DNA from: Paractinoplanes toevensis
GTDB lineage: Bacteria; Actinomycetota; Actinomycetes; Mycobacteriales; Micromonosporaceae
Reading direction: 5' to 3'
Assembly: GCF_018332695.1 (NCBI RefSeq)
Contig: NZ_BOQN01000049.1
Location: forward strand, 186,001 to 250,000
Length of the DNA: 64,000 nt
Shown here: in pieces, positions 56,746 through 64,000 of the stretch
Numbering within the stretch: the stretch's first letter is position 1
Layout of the letters: the number at the start of each line of letters is the position of its first letter
Translations under genes and position numbers: made by a program
Notes under the pieces: model-generated
The model's database searches: none
The model's input: the letters and a program-made list of their open reading frames with translations, nothing else
Told to the model about the DNA's origin: nothing

Positions 56746-58959
56746 ATGAAGAATGACGACGCCTTCGGGGCGATGCTGCGACGGCTGCGCCTGGCCGCCG
56801 ACCTGACCCTGGAACAACTCGCCGCCGATTCGGGGCTCAGCGACCGGGCGATCAGCGACATGGAACGCGGTGTGAGCCGAGGACCCCGCGTGCGCACGAT
56901 CGAGCTGCTCGCGGACGCGCTGAAACTGTCGCCGGGGGATCGGGCCGCGCTGCAGGAGGCCGCCCGGGCCGGGCGGGCCGGTGCGCAGGCCGGGGCGGCC
57001 GGGCTGCCGATGCCGCGCCGGATGGCCGACTTCACCGGCCGGGCCGCCGAACTCGCCCGCATCGCCGGCTGGGCGGGCGCCGCCCGCGAGGACGCCCCGG
57101 CGCCGGTGATCGTGATCAGTGGCGAGCCCGGCGTGGGCAAGACGTCCCTCGCCATCCGCGCCGCCGAGGCGTGGGCGCCGGACGAGCGGCTCTTCGTCGA
57201 CCTGCGCGGCCTCGACGCCCGACCGGTCACCCCGGCCACCGTGCTCGGCCGGCTGATCCGCGCGGCCGACCCGTCGGTCAAGGCCGTGCCGCGCGATCTC
57301 GACGAGGCGACGGGTCTGTGGCAGGGGCTGATCCGGGGGCGGCGGTGCGTGCTGATCCTGGACAACGCGGCCGGGGAGAGTCAGGTGCGGCCCGTGCTGC
57401 CCGCGGCCGGGCCGGCCGTGGTGCTGGTGACCAGCCGGCGCACGCTCGGCGGGCTGGAGGGCGCCCGGTGGACGCGGCTCGACCGGCTGCCCGAGACCGA
57501 CGCCGTGGCGCTGCTGGCCGCGATCATCGACGACCCGATGGCACCGGCCGACGATTTGCACACCATCGCCCGGCTCTGCGTACGGGTGCCGCTCGCCCTC
57601 CGGATCGCCGGGAACCGCCTGGTCAGCCGGCCGGGCTGGACGACCGGGGACCTGATCGCCCGGCTCGGTTCGCAGGACCGGCGACTGGACGCGCTGGCCG
57701 CCGGTGACCTGCGGATCGAGGCGGCGTTCACGTTGTCGTACCGGCAGCTGTCGGACGTCGGGGGCCGGATGTTCCGGCGGCTGGCGCTCGTGCCGGGGCC
57801 GTCGACCGGGCCGGATCTGGCGGCGGTCCTGGTGGACGAGCCGCTGCCGGTGGCCGAGGACGCCCTCGACGAGCTGGTCGACCTGAGCCTCGTGCAGCAG
57901 CGCACCGACGGCCGGCTGCAACTGCACGACCTGCTGCGGCTGTATGCCCACGGCCGGTTGGAGCCGGCCGAGACCGCGGCGGCGATCGAGCGCCGCAACG
58001 CCTGGCTGCTGGACCGGACAGTCCGGGCCGGGCGGTACTTCGAGCCGCGGTACGAGTCGGCCGGCTTCGAGTCGGCCGGTGCGGCCCGGGACTGGCTGGT
58101 CGCCGAGGCGGACAACTGGCTGCCGGTGCTGCTCGAGACGACCGACGACGCCCGGATCGTCGAGGTGGCCGAGTCACTGCACTGGTTCGGCGACTGGTGG
58201 CCGTACTGGCCGCAGTGGGTGGACGTCTACAGCGCCGCGGCCGCGGCCGCCGAACGGCTCGGCGACCGTCTCCTCCAGGCGATCCATCAGGGCTATCTCG
58301 CCTGGGCGCACATCCTGCCGGCCCGCCGCCCGGACCTGGCGCTGGAACCGGCGCGGCGGGCGATCGCGGCGGCCGACGCGGCCGATGATCCGCAGCAGCA
58401 GGGGTGGGCCCGGTACTACCTGAGCTGGGCCCTGCGCGACCTGCGCCGGCTGACCGAGGCGCTGACCGCCGCCCGCGAGGCCGCCGTCGAGTTCCGGCGG
58501 GCGGGCGACCGGGAGGGCCTGCCGAACGCCCTGTCGCAGGTCGCCAGCATCCTGGACCTTCTCGGTGAGTTCGACCGCGCCCGGTCCTGCTATCAGGAGG
58601 TGGTGGGCGTCGCCACCGACCCGGCGACGGCCCCACCGCGGAGCATCGGCGGCTACATCGAGCTGACCGCCCGCAACGGGCTGGCCGACCTCGAGATCCG
58701 CACCCGGTCCTGGGCGGCGGCGCGCCGCCAGATCGACCAGGCCCAGCAGGTGATCGTCGAGCTCGGTGGCTGGTCCGCCGTCCGAGCCGCGGAACTGGCG
58801 AGCCGGCGCGCGCTGATCGCCGCCCACGTGGGCGACGGCGCCCTGGCCCGGGCCGAGCTCGACCAGGTCGCGACCCTGCTGAACAGTGCCGGGGAGGCCG
58901 AGACGCCGCCGCCGATCGCGCGCCGCGTCGCCGAGGCCACCCACCTGCTCGGCGGGTGA
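56746..58959 (+). CDS. XRE-NB-ARC-TPR STAND regulator
   Basis: A 737-residue signal-transducing ATPase. An N-terminal XRE/Cro helix-turn-helix (about residues 5-65: LRRLRLAADLTLEQLAADSGLSDRAISDMERG) is followed by an NB-ARC ATPase core with P-loop GEPGVGKTS, Walker B CVLILDNAAGES, a VLVTSRRTLGGL motif and the winged-helix RLCVRVPLALRIAGNRL, then about 12 helical repeats of TPR type to the C-terminus. It resembles the AfsR/SARP-like STAND regulators of actinomycetes but lacks a SARP domain. ATG 56746 is chosen over a TTG 39 bp earlier. Confidence 0.9.
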   Translation: MKNDDAFGAMLRRLRLAADLTLEQLAADSGLSDRAISDMERGVSRGPRVRTIELLADALKLSPGDRAALQEAARAGRAGAQAGAAGLPMPRRMADFTGRAAELARIAGWAGAAREDAPAPVIVISGEPGVGKTSLAIRAAEAWAPDERLFVDLRGLDARPVTPATVLGRLIRAADPSVKAVPRDLDEATGLWQGLIRGRRCVLILDNAAGESQVRPVLPAAGPAVVLVTSRRTLGGLEGARWTRLDRLPETDAVALLAAIIDDPMAPADDLHTIARLCVRVPLALRIAGNRLVSRPGWTTGDLIARLGSQDRRLDALAAGDLRIEAAFTLSYRQLSDVGGRMFRRLALVPGPSTGPDLAAVLVDEPLPVAEDALDELVDLSLVQQRTDGRLQLHDLLRLYAHGRLEPAETAAAIERRNAWLLDRTVRAGRYFEPRYESAGFESAGAARDWLVAEADNWLPVLLETTDDARIVEVAESLHWFGDWWPYWPQWVDVYSAAAAAAERLGDRLLQAIHQGYLAWAHILPARRPDLALEPARRAIAAADAADDPQQQGWARYYLSWALRDLRRLTEALTAAREAAVEFRRAGDREGLPNALSQVASILDLLGEFDRARSCYQEVVGVATDPATAPPRSIGGYIELTARNGLADLEIRTRSWAAARRQIDQAQQVIVELGGWSAVRAAELASRRALIAAHVGDGALARAELDQVATLLNSAGEAETPPPIARRVAEATHLLGG

Positions 58960-58974
58960 CCCCGGCCGTGCCGG

Positions 58975-59922
58975 TCAGGCCGCGAGCACCGCGGACAGGT
59001 GCGCGACGGCCTGCTGGATCGCGGCCTTCGACTGCGGGGTGCCGTGCAGGCTGTTGACCATCACGAAGTCGTGGATGATCCCGCCGTAGCGGACCGCGGT
59101 GACCTCGACGCCGGCCTCGCGCAGCTTCGCGGCGTACGCCTCGCCCTCGTCGCGCAGCACGTCGCACTCGCCGTTGATGACCAGCGCCGGCGGCAGGCCG
59201 GCCAGGTCCTCGACGCTCGCCCGCAGCGGTGCGACGGTGATCAGGTCGCGCTCGGCGTCGCTGGTCGTGTACTGGTTCCAGAACCACTGCATGGCGTCCC
59301 GGCGCAGCCAGTAACCCTCGGCGAATTCCAGGTACGACGCGTTGTCGAAGGCGGCGTCGGTGACCGGGTAGAAGAGCACCTGGCCGCGGAACGTGACGTC
59401 GCCGCGCTCCTTGGCCATCAGGGTCAGCGCGATCGCCATGTTGCCGCCGACCGAGTCACCGGCGATCGCGATCCGGGAGCCGTCCAGGCCGTGCTCGGCG
59501 CCGTGCTCGCCGATCCACCGGGCGACCGCGTAGGACTGCTCGTTGGCGACCGGGTAGCGGGCCTCGGGCGAGTGGTCGTACTCCGGGAAGACCACCGCGG
59601 CGCCGGTGCCGACCGCGAGGTCGCGGACCAGCGCGTCGTGGGTGTGCGCGTCGCCGAACACCCAGCCGGCGCCGTGCGTGTAGAGCACCACCGGCAGGTC
59701 GTTCCCGGCGTCGAGGGGCTTGACGATCCGCACCTTCAGGCCGTCGACGGTGATCCACACGTCGTCGACCGCGGGCTTCTCGATCGGCGAGTCCTGCACC
59801 GAGTCGACGATCTTGCGGCCCTCGGCGGGCGGCAGGTCGAACAGGAACGGCGGGGTGTCGGTGGCCTCGCAGAACGCCAGCGCGGCCGGGTCGAGGGCGT
59901 AGTTCTTCGGGTTCGCGGTCAC
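58975..59922 (-). CDS. HSL-type alpha/beta hydrolase (esterase)
   Basis: A 315-residue hormone-sensitive-lipase-family esterase. The oxyanion motif is HGAGWVFG (variant of HGGG), the nucleophile elbow is AGDSVGGNMA (GDSxG), the acid is in INGECDVLRDEG and the catalytic His in IIHDFVM. It likely hydrolyses short esters. GTG 59922 overlaps the stop of the next upstream gene as GTGA, so both hydrolases are made together. Confidence 0.9.
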   Translation of the reverse strand: MTANPKNYALDPAALAFCEATDTPPFLFDLPPAEGRKIVDSVQDSPIEKPAVDDVWITVDGLKVRIVKPLDAGNDLPVVLYTHGAGWVFGDAHTHDALVRDLAVGTGAAVVFPEYDHSPEARYPVANEQSYAVARWIGEHGAEHGLDGSRIAIAGDSVGGNMAIALTLMAKERGDVTFRGQVLFYPVTDAAFDNASYLEFAEGYWLRRDAMQWFWNQYTTSDAERDLITVAPLRASVEDLAGLPPALVINGECDVLRDEGEAYAAKLREAGVEVTAVRYGGIIHDFVMVNSLHGTPQSKAAIQQAVAHLSAVLAA

Positions 59923-60617
59923 TTCTCGACCTCGCGGACGGCCTTTTCGATGACGTCGGCGACGTCCTTCGGGTTGGTCTGCATGACCAGGTGCGGGCCG
60001 TCGATCTCGACCACCTCGCGCACCCCGGCCCGCTGGTAGCCGAAGCGCTCCACGTCCGGGTTGATGGTGTGGTCGGCCGACGACACGATGCCCCAGGACG
60101 GCTTGGTCTTCCACGCGGCGGCCGGGGCCGCCTCGCCGAACGCCTGGGCGGTGAGCGGACGTTGCGACACGGCCAGCACCTCGGCGACGGCGGTGTCCAC
60201 GCCGGCGGCGAAGACGGCCGGGAAGGCGTCGACCTTCACGGAGACGTCGGTGCCACCCGGGTAGGGGGTGTAGACGAGGTTCGCGGCCAGGTCCGAGTCG
60301 GGGAAACCGCCCTGCAGCTGGCCCAGGGACTCGCCCTCGTCGAGCGCGTAACCGGAGACGAAGACCAGCCCGACGACGTTGTCGGCGGTCCCGGCGACAC
60401 CGATCACGGCGCCGCCGTACGAGTGGCCGGCGAGCACGACCGGGCCGGTGATGCTCTCGCAGAACGCCTTAACCGAGGCGCCGTCCTCGATCAGGCTGCG
60501 GTTGTAGACGGGCGGGACCAGGACGGAGTGGCCGCGATCGAGCAGTTCCCGGGTGACCGGAGCCCACGAGGCGGCGTCGGCGAACGCGCCGTGTACCAGA
60601 ACGATGGTTGCTGACAT
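59919..60617 (-). CDS. Alpha/beta hydrolase (salicylate-esterase-like)
   Basis: A 232-residue small alpha/beta hydrolase of the SABP2/MES-like, EstC-type group. The N-terminal IVLVHGAFADAASW gives the oxyanion region, AGHSYGGAVIG the Ser elbow, SSADHTINPDVE the Asp and IDGPHLVMQTNP the catalytic His. Length is normal. It is the first gene of the two-hydrolase operon; substrate unknown, likely a small ester or lactone. Confidence 0.88.
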   Translation of the reverse strand: MSATIVLVHGAFADAASWAPVTRELLDRGHSVLVPPVYNRSLIEDGASVKAFCESITGPVVLAGHSYGGAVIGVAGTADNVVGLVFVSGYALDEGESLGQLQGGFPDSDLAANLVYTPYPGGTDVSVKVDAFPAVFAAGVDTAVAEVLAVSQRPLTAQAFGEAAPAAAWKTKPSWGIVSSADHTINPDVERFGYQRAGVREVVEIDGPHLVMQTNPKDVADVIEKAVREVEK

Positions 60618-60763
60618 GACTCGATCGTGTCGCCGCGGCGAGCGCGGAACGCCGTCGTGCGCGTCCGGTCATGTGAGCCTGCGCGTCGTGCGAAGAATTC
60701 GCGTGAAGTAGAAGCACAGCGACCCCACAGTTGATCCATGGATTGCCGCCCTAACGTCAAAAC

Positions 60764-61393
60764 ATGTTGATTCTGGTGCTTTTCGTCATGCTGGGGGTCG
60801 GGGCGGCGGTTGCCCTCGCCGGCGGGCGCCGCGGCGCCACGATCCGGGACGACCAGGCGGCGGGGGACTCGCGCGCCGAGGCGCAGCGGTGGTACGAGCG
60901 GCTCGGCGGCCAGCTGGTGAACCTGCCCAACGACAACCCGATCGCCCGGCAGGCGCTCGCCGACGCGGCCGAGCGACACCAGGCCGCCGGTGCGCAACTG
61001 GCCCAGGCTCGTACGGTCGTGCAGTTCCAGCTCGCGCGGGAGACCGCGTTGGAGGGGCTGGCCTACGTGCGGGGCGCCCGTACCGCCCTCGGCCTCGACC
61101 CCGGCCCGGAGTTGCCGCCGATGGCGGCGTCCCGCGGCACTGGGATGATCATGGAAGAGCGCGAGATGAACGGCTACCGGATCGGGCCGCGGTCCAGCGC
61201 CGCGACGCCCTACTACTACCCGGGCGGCTACGTCGAGGGCCGGCCGGTGCCGGCCGGCTGGTACTCGACGCCCTGGTGGAAGACGGCCCTCGCGGCCGGC
61301 GCAGGCACGGTCGGCGGCATGCTGATCTTCGAGAGCCTCTTCGGCGGTCACCACGGCGGACCGGGTGGTCCGGATATGTTTGACCTGTTCTGA
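60764..61393 (+). CDS. Membrane-anchored protein of unknown function
   Basis: A 209-residue protein with an N-terminal membrane helix (LILVLFVMLGVGAAVALAGG), a helical middle (AQRWYERLGGQLVNLP...QFQLARETALEGLAYVRGARTALG) and a C-terminal hydrophobic segment (TALAAGAGTVGGMLIFESLFGG) ending in a His/Gly-rich stretch. The Tyr/Pro/Gly-rich PYYYPGGYVEG part precedes it. It resembles actinobacterial DUF1542-like envelope proteins only loosely. Unknown role. Confidence 0.75.
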   Translation: MLILVLFVMLGVGAAVALAGGRRGATIRDDQAAGDSRAEAQRWYERLGGQLVNLPNDNPIARQALADAAERHQAAGAQLAQARTVVQFQLARETALEGLAYVRGARTALGLDPGPELPPMAASRGTGMIMEEREMNGYRIGPRSSAATPYYYPGGYVEGRPVPAGWYSTPWWKTALAAGAGTVGGMLIFESLFGGHHGGPGGPDMFDLF

Positions 61394-61417
61394 GTGACCA
61401 GGGGCACGTGTGGGCTT

Positions 61418-61440
61418 GGCCGCGATTCGTTGTCGCGGCC
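61418..61440 (+). terminator. Weak hairpin, possible terminator
   Basis: GGCCGCGA pairs with TCGCGGCC around a 7-base loop, 25 bp after the preceding gene. It lacks a T-run and could instead be part of the MFS leader. Confidence 0.35.
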
Positions 61441-61496
61441 ATGCCGCGAGAGAAGGCTTGCTTCCGTACGCGTAAGTAGCGAGCGGAGAGGCAGAC

Positions 61497-62849
61497 ATGT
61501 CCATGCGACCCGGCTGGAGAGCATGGGCGGTATGGTCCGCCGGTCTCGCCGCCTACATCATGGCGGTGCTGCACCGTACGTCCCTCGGTGTCGCCGGGCT
61601 CGACGCGCAGGACCGGTTCGGTGTCGGAGCCGGGGCGCTCGCCTCGTTCGCGGTGCTGCAGCTCCTGGTCTACGCGGCCCTGCAGGTGCCGGTCGGCCTG
61701 CTGCTCGACCGGTTCGGCTCGTTGCGGCTGGTGGTCAGCGGTGGACTGATCATGGCGGCCGGGCAGGCCCTGATGGCCACCACGCACGGGGTCGAGGGTG
61801 CGGTCCTGGCCCGGGTCCTGGTCGGTGCGGGCGACGCGATGACGTTCATCAGCGTGCTGCGTCTGGTGCCGCGCTGGTTCCCGACCCGGCGAGTGCCCGT
61901 TCTCACCCAGCTGACGGGTCTGGTCGGGCAGGCCGGGCAGGTGCTGTCCGCCGTACCGCTGGCTGCTCTGCTGGCCGGTCCTGGATGGACCACCGCGTTC
62001 CTCGGCGCCGCCGGCGCCGGCCTGTTCGTCGCGATCGCGGCGTTCGCGGCCCTGCGCGACACCCCCGAGAAGAAGGTCAGCAGCGGCCCGCCGATCACCA
62101 TGCGCCAGCTCGGCACCGACCTGGCCGGCGCGTGGCGGCACCCCGGCACCCGTCTCGGGTTGTGGAGCCACTTCACCACCCAGTTCACCGGCACCGTCTT
62201 CGCGCTGATGTGGGGCTTCCCGTTCCTGATCGCCGGCGAGGGCCTGCGCCGGGAGACCGCGAGCACGCTGCTGACCCTGTTCGTGCTGGTCGGCATGGCC
62301 GCCGGGCCGGTCATCGGGATGCTCGTGCAGCGTTACCCGCTGCGTCGCTCCTACCTGGTGCTCGGCATCATCGGCGCGAACGCGTTCAGCTGGGGCCTGG
62401 TGCTGGTCTGGCCCGGCCACGCGCCGATGGCGGTGCTGGTGCTGCTCGTCCTGGCGCTCGGCCTCGGCGGCCCCGGCTCGATGATCGGCTTCGACTATGC
62501 TCGCACCTTCAACCCGCCGAACCGGCTCGGCACCGCGACCGGCGTGGTCAACGTGGGCGGCTTCGTCGCCTCGCTGGTCTCCATCGAACTGATCGGGCTG
62601 ATCCTGGACGCGCGCACCGGCGGGAGCTCCGACTATGACATCGGCGACTTCCGGGTCGCCATGTCGGCGCAATATCTCATCTTCGTCATCGGGCTGATCG
62701 GCATCCTGCGTAACCGCAGGCTGGCCCGGCGGCACCTGGCCGCCGAGGGTGTCGTGGTGCGCCCCCTGCGGGTGGTGCTGGCCGAGCGGCGGGGTTTAGC
62801 AAAGAGCCGTCAGGTAAAGGCAGAGACCTTATCGAGAGGAACCCAATAA
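61497..62849 (+). CDS. MFS transporter
   Basis: A 450-residue MFS carrier with 12 predicted helices. The first helix is AVWSAGLAAYIMAVLHRTSLGVAG and loop 2-3 is VPVGLLLDRFGSLRL (motif A variant). The central loop includes DTPEKKVSSGPPITMRQLGTDL. This resembles ExuT/NarK-like or anion-type MFS carriers rather than DHA1 exporters, but the substrate is open. A GGAGAGG site 6 bp upstream supports ATG 61497. It overlaps no neighbour; the next gene starts 17 bp later and may share its message. Confidence 0.88.
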   Translation: MSMRPGWRAWAVWSAGLAAYIMAVLHRTSLGVAGLDAQDRFGVGAGALASFAVLQLLVYAALQVPVGLLLDRFGSLRLVVSGGLIMAAGQALMATTHGVEGAVLARVLVGAGDAMTFISVLRLVPRWFPTRRVPVLTQLTGLVGQAGQVLSAVPLAALLAGPGWTTAFLGAAGAGLFVAIAAFAALRDTPEKKVSSGPPITMRQLGTDLAGAWRHPGTRLGLWSHFTTQFTGTVFALMWGFPFLIAGEGLRRETASTLLTLFVLVGMAAGPVIGMLVQRYPLRRSYLVLGIIGANAFSWGLVLVWPGHAPMAVLVLLVLALGLGGPGSMIGFDYARTFNPPNRLGTATGVVNVGGFVASLVSIELIGLILDARTGGSSDYDIGDFRVAMSAQYLIFVIGLIGILRNRRLARRHLAAEGVVVRPLRVVLAERRGLAKSRQVKAETLSRGTQ

Positions 62850-62866
62850 AGAGGGCAGAGGAGGAC

Positions 62867-63619
62867 ATGGCCGAGCACGCACCGGACCGCATGTGGTCCG
62901 GCATCGACATCCCGAAGACCATTGCCGGAGTGCTGGCTGCGGTGTCGGCGGCCGTCATCGGATCGTTCCTGGGCGTGGCCGGCACGCTCGTGGGCGCGGC
63001 GGTGGCGAGCCTGATCGGCTCGGTGGGCACCGAGATCTACCACCGTTCCATCGATCGCGGGCGCAAGAAGATCCAGGGAACGTTCCTGGCGCCGGCCGCG
63101 GTGGGCACGCCGCCCGTGGAGGCGGCGGCCGAGGAGAAACCGTCGGCGCCACCGACCCCCACCAGGATCCGATGGGCCCGGGTGGCCATGGTGGCCGGGG
63201 CGCTGTTCGTCCTGGCCATGGGCACGCTGACGGTGGCCGAGCTGGTGTCGGGCAAGTCCATCGCGGACGCGACCGGCGGCAACACCAGTGGTTCCACCAC
63301 GGTGAGCAGCTTCCTCTCCGGGAAGAGCCGGAAATCGGATAAGCCGCCCGCGACCACCGAGTCGCCGGCGCCGACGTCGCCGAACTCAACGACTTCTCCT
63401 ACCGACCAGGCCACCACCGACCCCGACCAGCCGGCCCAGCAGGCCACGACCGGACCGACGGACGCACCGGCCACTGACGCACCGACCACCGAGGCGCCGA
63501 CCGGCACCACCGGGGACAGCGACACCACCGGCGACAAGCCGGGCGCCGATACCGGCAACCTCGACGGCGGAAGCGGCGGCGGCGCGGATACTCAGAATTC
63601 GAGCGACGGGACGGAGTGA
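62867..63619 (+). CDS. Two-helix membrane protein with Thr/Ser/Asp-rich tail
   Basis: A 250-residue protein. TM1 is near IAGVLAAVSAAVIGSFLGVAGTLVGAAVASLIG (residues 19-50), a basic segment RSIDRGRKKIQG follows, TM2 is near VAMVAGALFVLAMGTLTVAEL (residues 105-127), and the last 110 residues are a low-complexity extracytoplasmic tail of Thr, Pro, Ser, Gly and Asp. An AGAGGAGG site precedes ATG 62867. No family is recognised. A wall-associated spacer or small adhesin is possible. Its stop is 2 bp before the DinB start. Confidence 0.75.
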   Translation: MAEHAPDRMWSGIDIPKTIAGVLAAVSAAVIGSFLGVAGTLVGAAVASLIGSVGTEIYHRSIDRGRKKIQGTFLAPAAVGTPPVEAAAEEKPSAPPTPTRIRWARVAMVAGALFVLAMGTLTVAELVSGKSIADATGGNTSGSTTVSSFLSGKSRKSDKPPATTESPAPTSPNSTTSPTDQATTDPDQPAQQATTGPTDAPATDAPTTEAPTGTTGDSDTTGDKPGADTGNLDGGSGGGADTQNSSDGTE

Positions 63620-63621
63620 AC

Positions 63622-64000
63622 ATGGACGCCAAGGACATCCTGACCGACGCCTTCGGGCGTCTCCCCGACCTGGTGCACGCCGCCGTGCAGGACCTCACCC
63701 GCGACCAGCTCGCGTGGGCTCCGGCACCCGGCGCCAACTCGATCGGCTGGCTCGTCTGGCACCTGACCCGGGTGCAGGACGATCACGTGGCCGACCTGAT
63801 CGGCACCGAGCAGCTCTACGCCACCGGCGGCTGGGCCGAACGTTTCGGCCTGCCGGCCGACCCGTCCGACACCGGCTACGGCCACACGCCCGACCAGGTC
63901 GCCGCGGTCAACCCGGAGAGCTGGCAGGTGCTGGACGAGTACTACCGAGCGGTGCACGAGCGCACGCTGGACTTCATCGCCGGCCTGACGGCCGACGACC
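63622..64000 (+). CDS. DinB/DUF664 family protein (3' end beyond window)
   Basis: The first 126 codons of a DinB-superfamily protein. It begins DAKDILTDAFGRLPDLVHAAV, has the metal-ligand His in SIGWLVWHLTRVQDDHVADL and continues to YYRAVHERTLDFIAGL before the window ends. Members are metal-dependent, often mycothiol- or bacillithiol-using transferases of poorly known role. It starts 2 bp after the stop of the previous gene. Confidence 0.88.
   Translation, partial: MDAKDILTDAFGRLPDLVHAAVQDLTRDQLAWAPAPGANSIGWLVWHLTRVQDDHVADLIGTEQLYATGGWAERFGLPADPSDTGYGHTPDQVAAVNPESWQVLDEYYRAVHERTLDFIAGLTADD

Noticed and set aside
61441..61479. A 12-codon upstream ORF (MPREKACFRTRK) before the MFS gene at 61497
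   Set aside because: No Shine-Dalgarno and no pairing between the ORF and flanking sequence beyond one short hairpin; likely chance.
1..64000. tRNA, rRNA, phage integrase, transposase or attachment sites
   Set aside because: No cloverleaf-type sequence, rRNA motif or recombinase domain was recognised anywhere in the window by eye; a tRNAscan or Infernal run would be needed to exclude short RNAs.

Overview
This is a window of chromosomal DNA from a high-GC Gram-positive actinomycete, most likely a member of the Micromonosporaceae (Actinoplanes/Micromonospora-like). The evidence is strong third-position G/C codon use on both strands, many GTG starts, ATGA/GTGA start-stop overlaps, F420-type and mycothiol-type enzyme families (LLM oxidoreductase, TIGR03086 and DinB proteins), secreted hydrolases with CBM2 and ricin-type modules, and a chemoreceptor that fits motile spores. 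I see no rRNA, tRNA, CRISPR array, insertion sequence, prophage or large biosynthetic cluster. The window is a dense run of housekeeping-accessory genes and small operons. About 57 protein genes are supported, two of them cut by the window edges.

Layout. 1-2 kb: a repeat-rich partial gene, an MmcQ/YjbR protein and a DUF3558-like lipoprotein. 2.2-5.6 kb: epoxide hydrolase, LLM oxidoreductase and TIGR03086 genes in one operon, divergent from a MarR regulator, followed by RNase HI. 5.7-10.9 kb: two ABC-2 exporters, the second translationally coupled to a histidine kinase and a LuxR-type regulator. 11.9-15.1 kb: a five-gene electron-transfer operon (small Ser-rich exported protein, ApbE flavin transferase, ferric-reductase-like cytochrome b, NuoF-like protein, ferredoxin). 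15.4-18.9 kb: a cyclic di-GMP-I riboswitch followed by a 1126-residue secreted Calx-beta protein. 19-23.3 kb: a TetR-controlled heterodimeric ABC exporter. 23.4-25.6 kb: a membrane PAS-GGDEF-EAL protein that could make or degrade the riboswitch ligand.

25.7-31.7 kb: membrane sulfatase-family enzyme, a secreted protein of unknown function, GNAT, an MFS exporter behind a structured leader containing a six-codon upstream ORF, CbiZ and a DUF1684 protein. 31.7-34.7 kb: a molybdate operon (HTH-TOBE regulator, modA, modB, modC) in which modB has no ordinary start codon. 34.8-45.7 kb: mixed genes (P-loop-like/methyltransferase fusion, chemoreceptor, kinase-like protein, PrsW-like protease, lipoprotein, Bcr/CflA exporter, 2OG-Fe(II) oxygenase, and LysR divergent from an IMPase-like gene plus a reductase). 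45.7-49 kb: two secreted enzymes, CBM2-GH64 glucanase and a chymotrypsin-like protease with a ricin domain, the latter behind a LacI/CebR-like palindrome.

49.2-53.5 kb: an unusual redox-signalling operon. It encodes an NAD kinase fused to a GNAT domain, a response regulator fused to a thioredoxin-reductase-like flavoprotein lacking the CxxC disulfide, and a cyclic-nucleotide-binding-domain histidine kinase. 53.5-64 kb: methyltransferases, a truncated DinB remnant, an AraC-methyltransferase pair divergent from an XRE-NB-ARC-TPR regulator, two alpha/beta hydrolases, an MFS transporter, two uncharacterised membrane proteins and the start of a DinB gene.

The most interesting items are: (1) the c-di-GMP riboswitch with its large surface protein and a diguanylate cyclase/phosphodiesterase in the same window; (2) the electron-transfer operon whose first protein ends in a flavinylation-like SGAT tail next to ApbE; (3) the NADK-GNAT / receiver-TrxR / sensor-kinase operon; (4) the leader-peptide-like structure in front of the MFS gene; and (5) the modA-modB junction where an ATGA overlap seems to have become ATAA.
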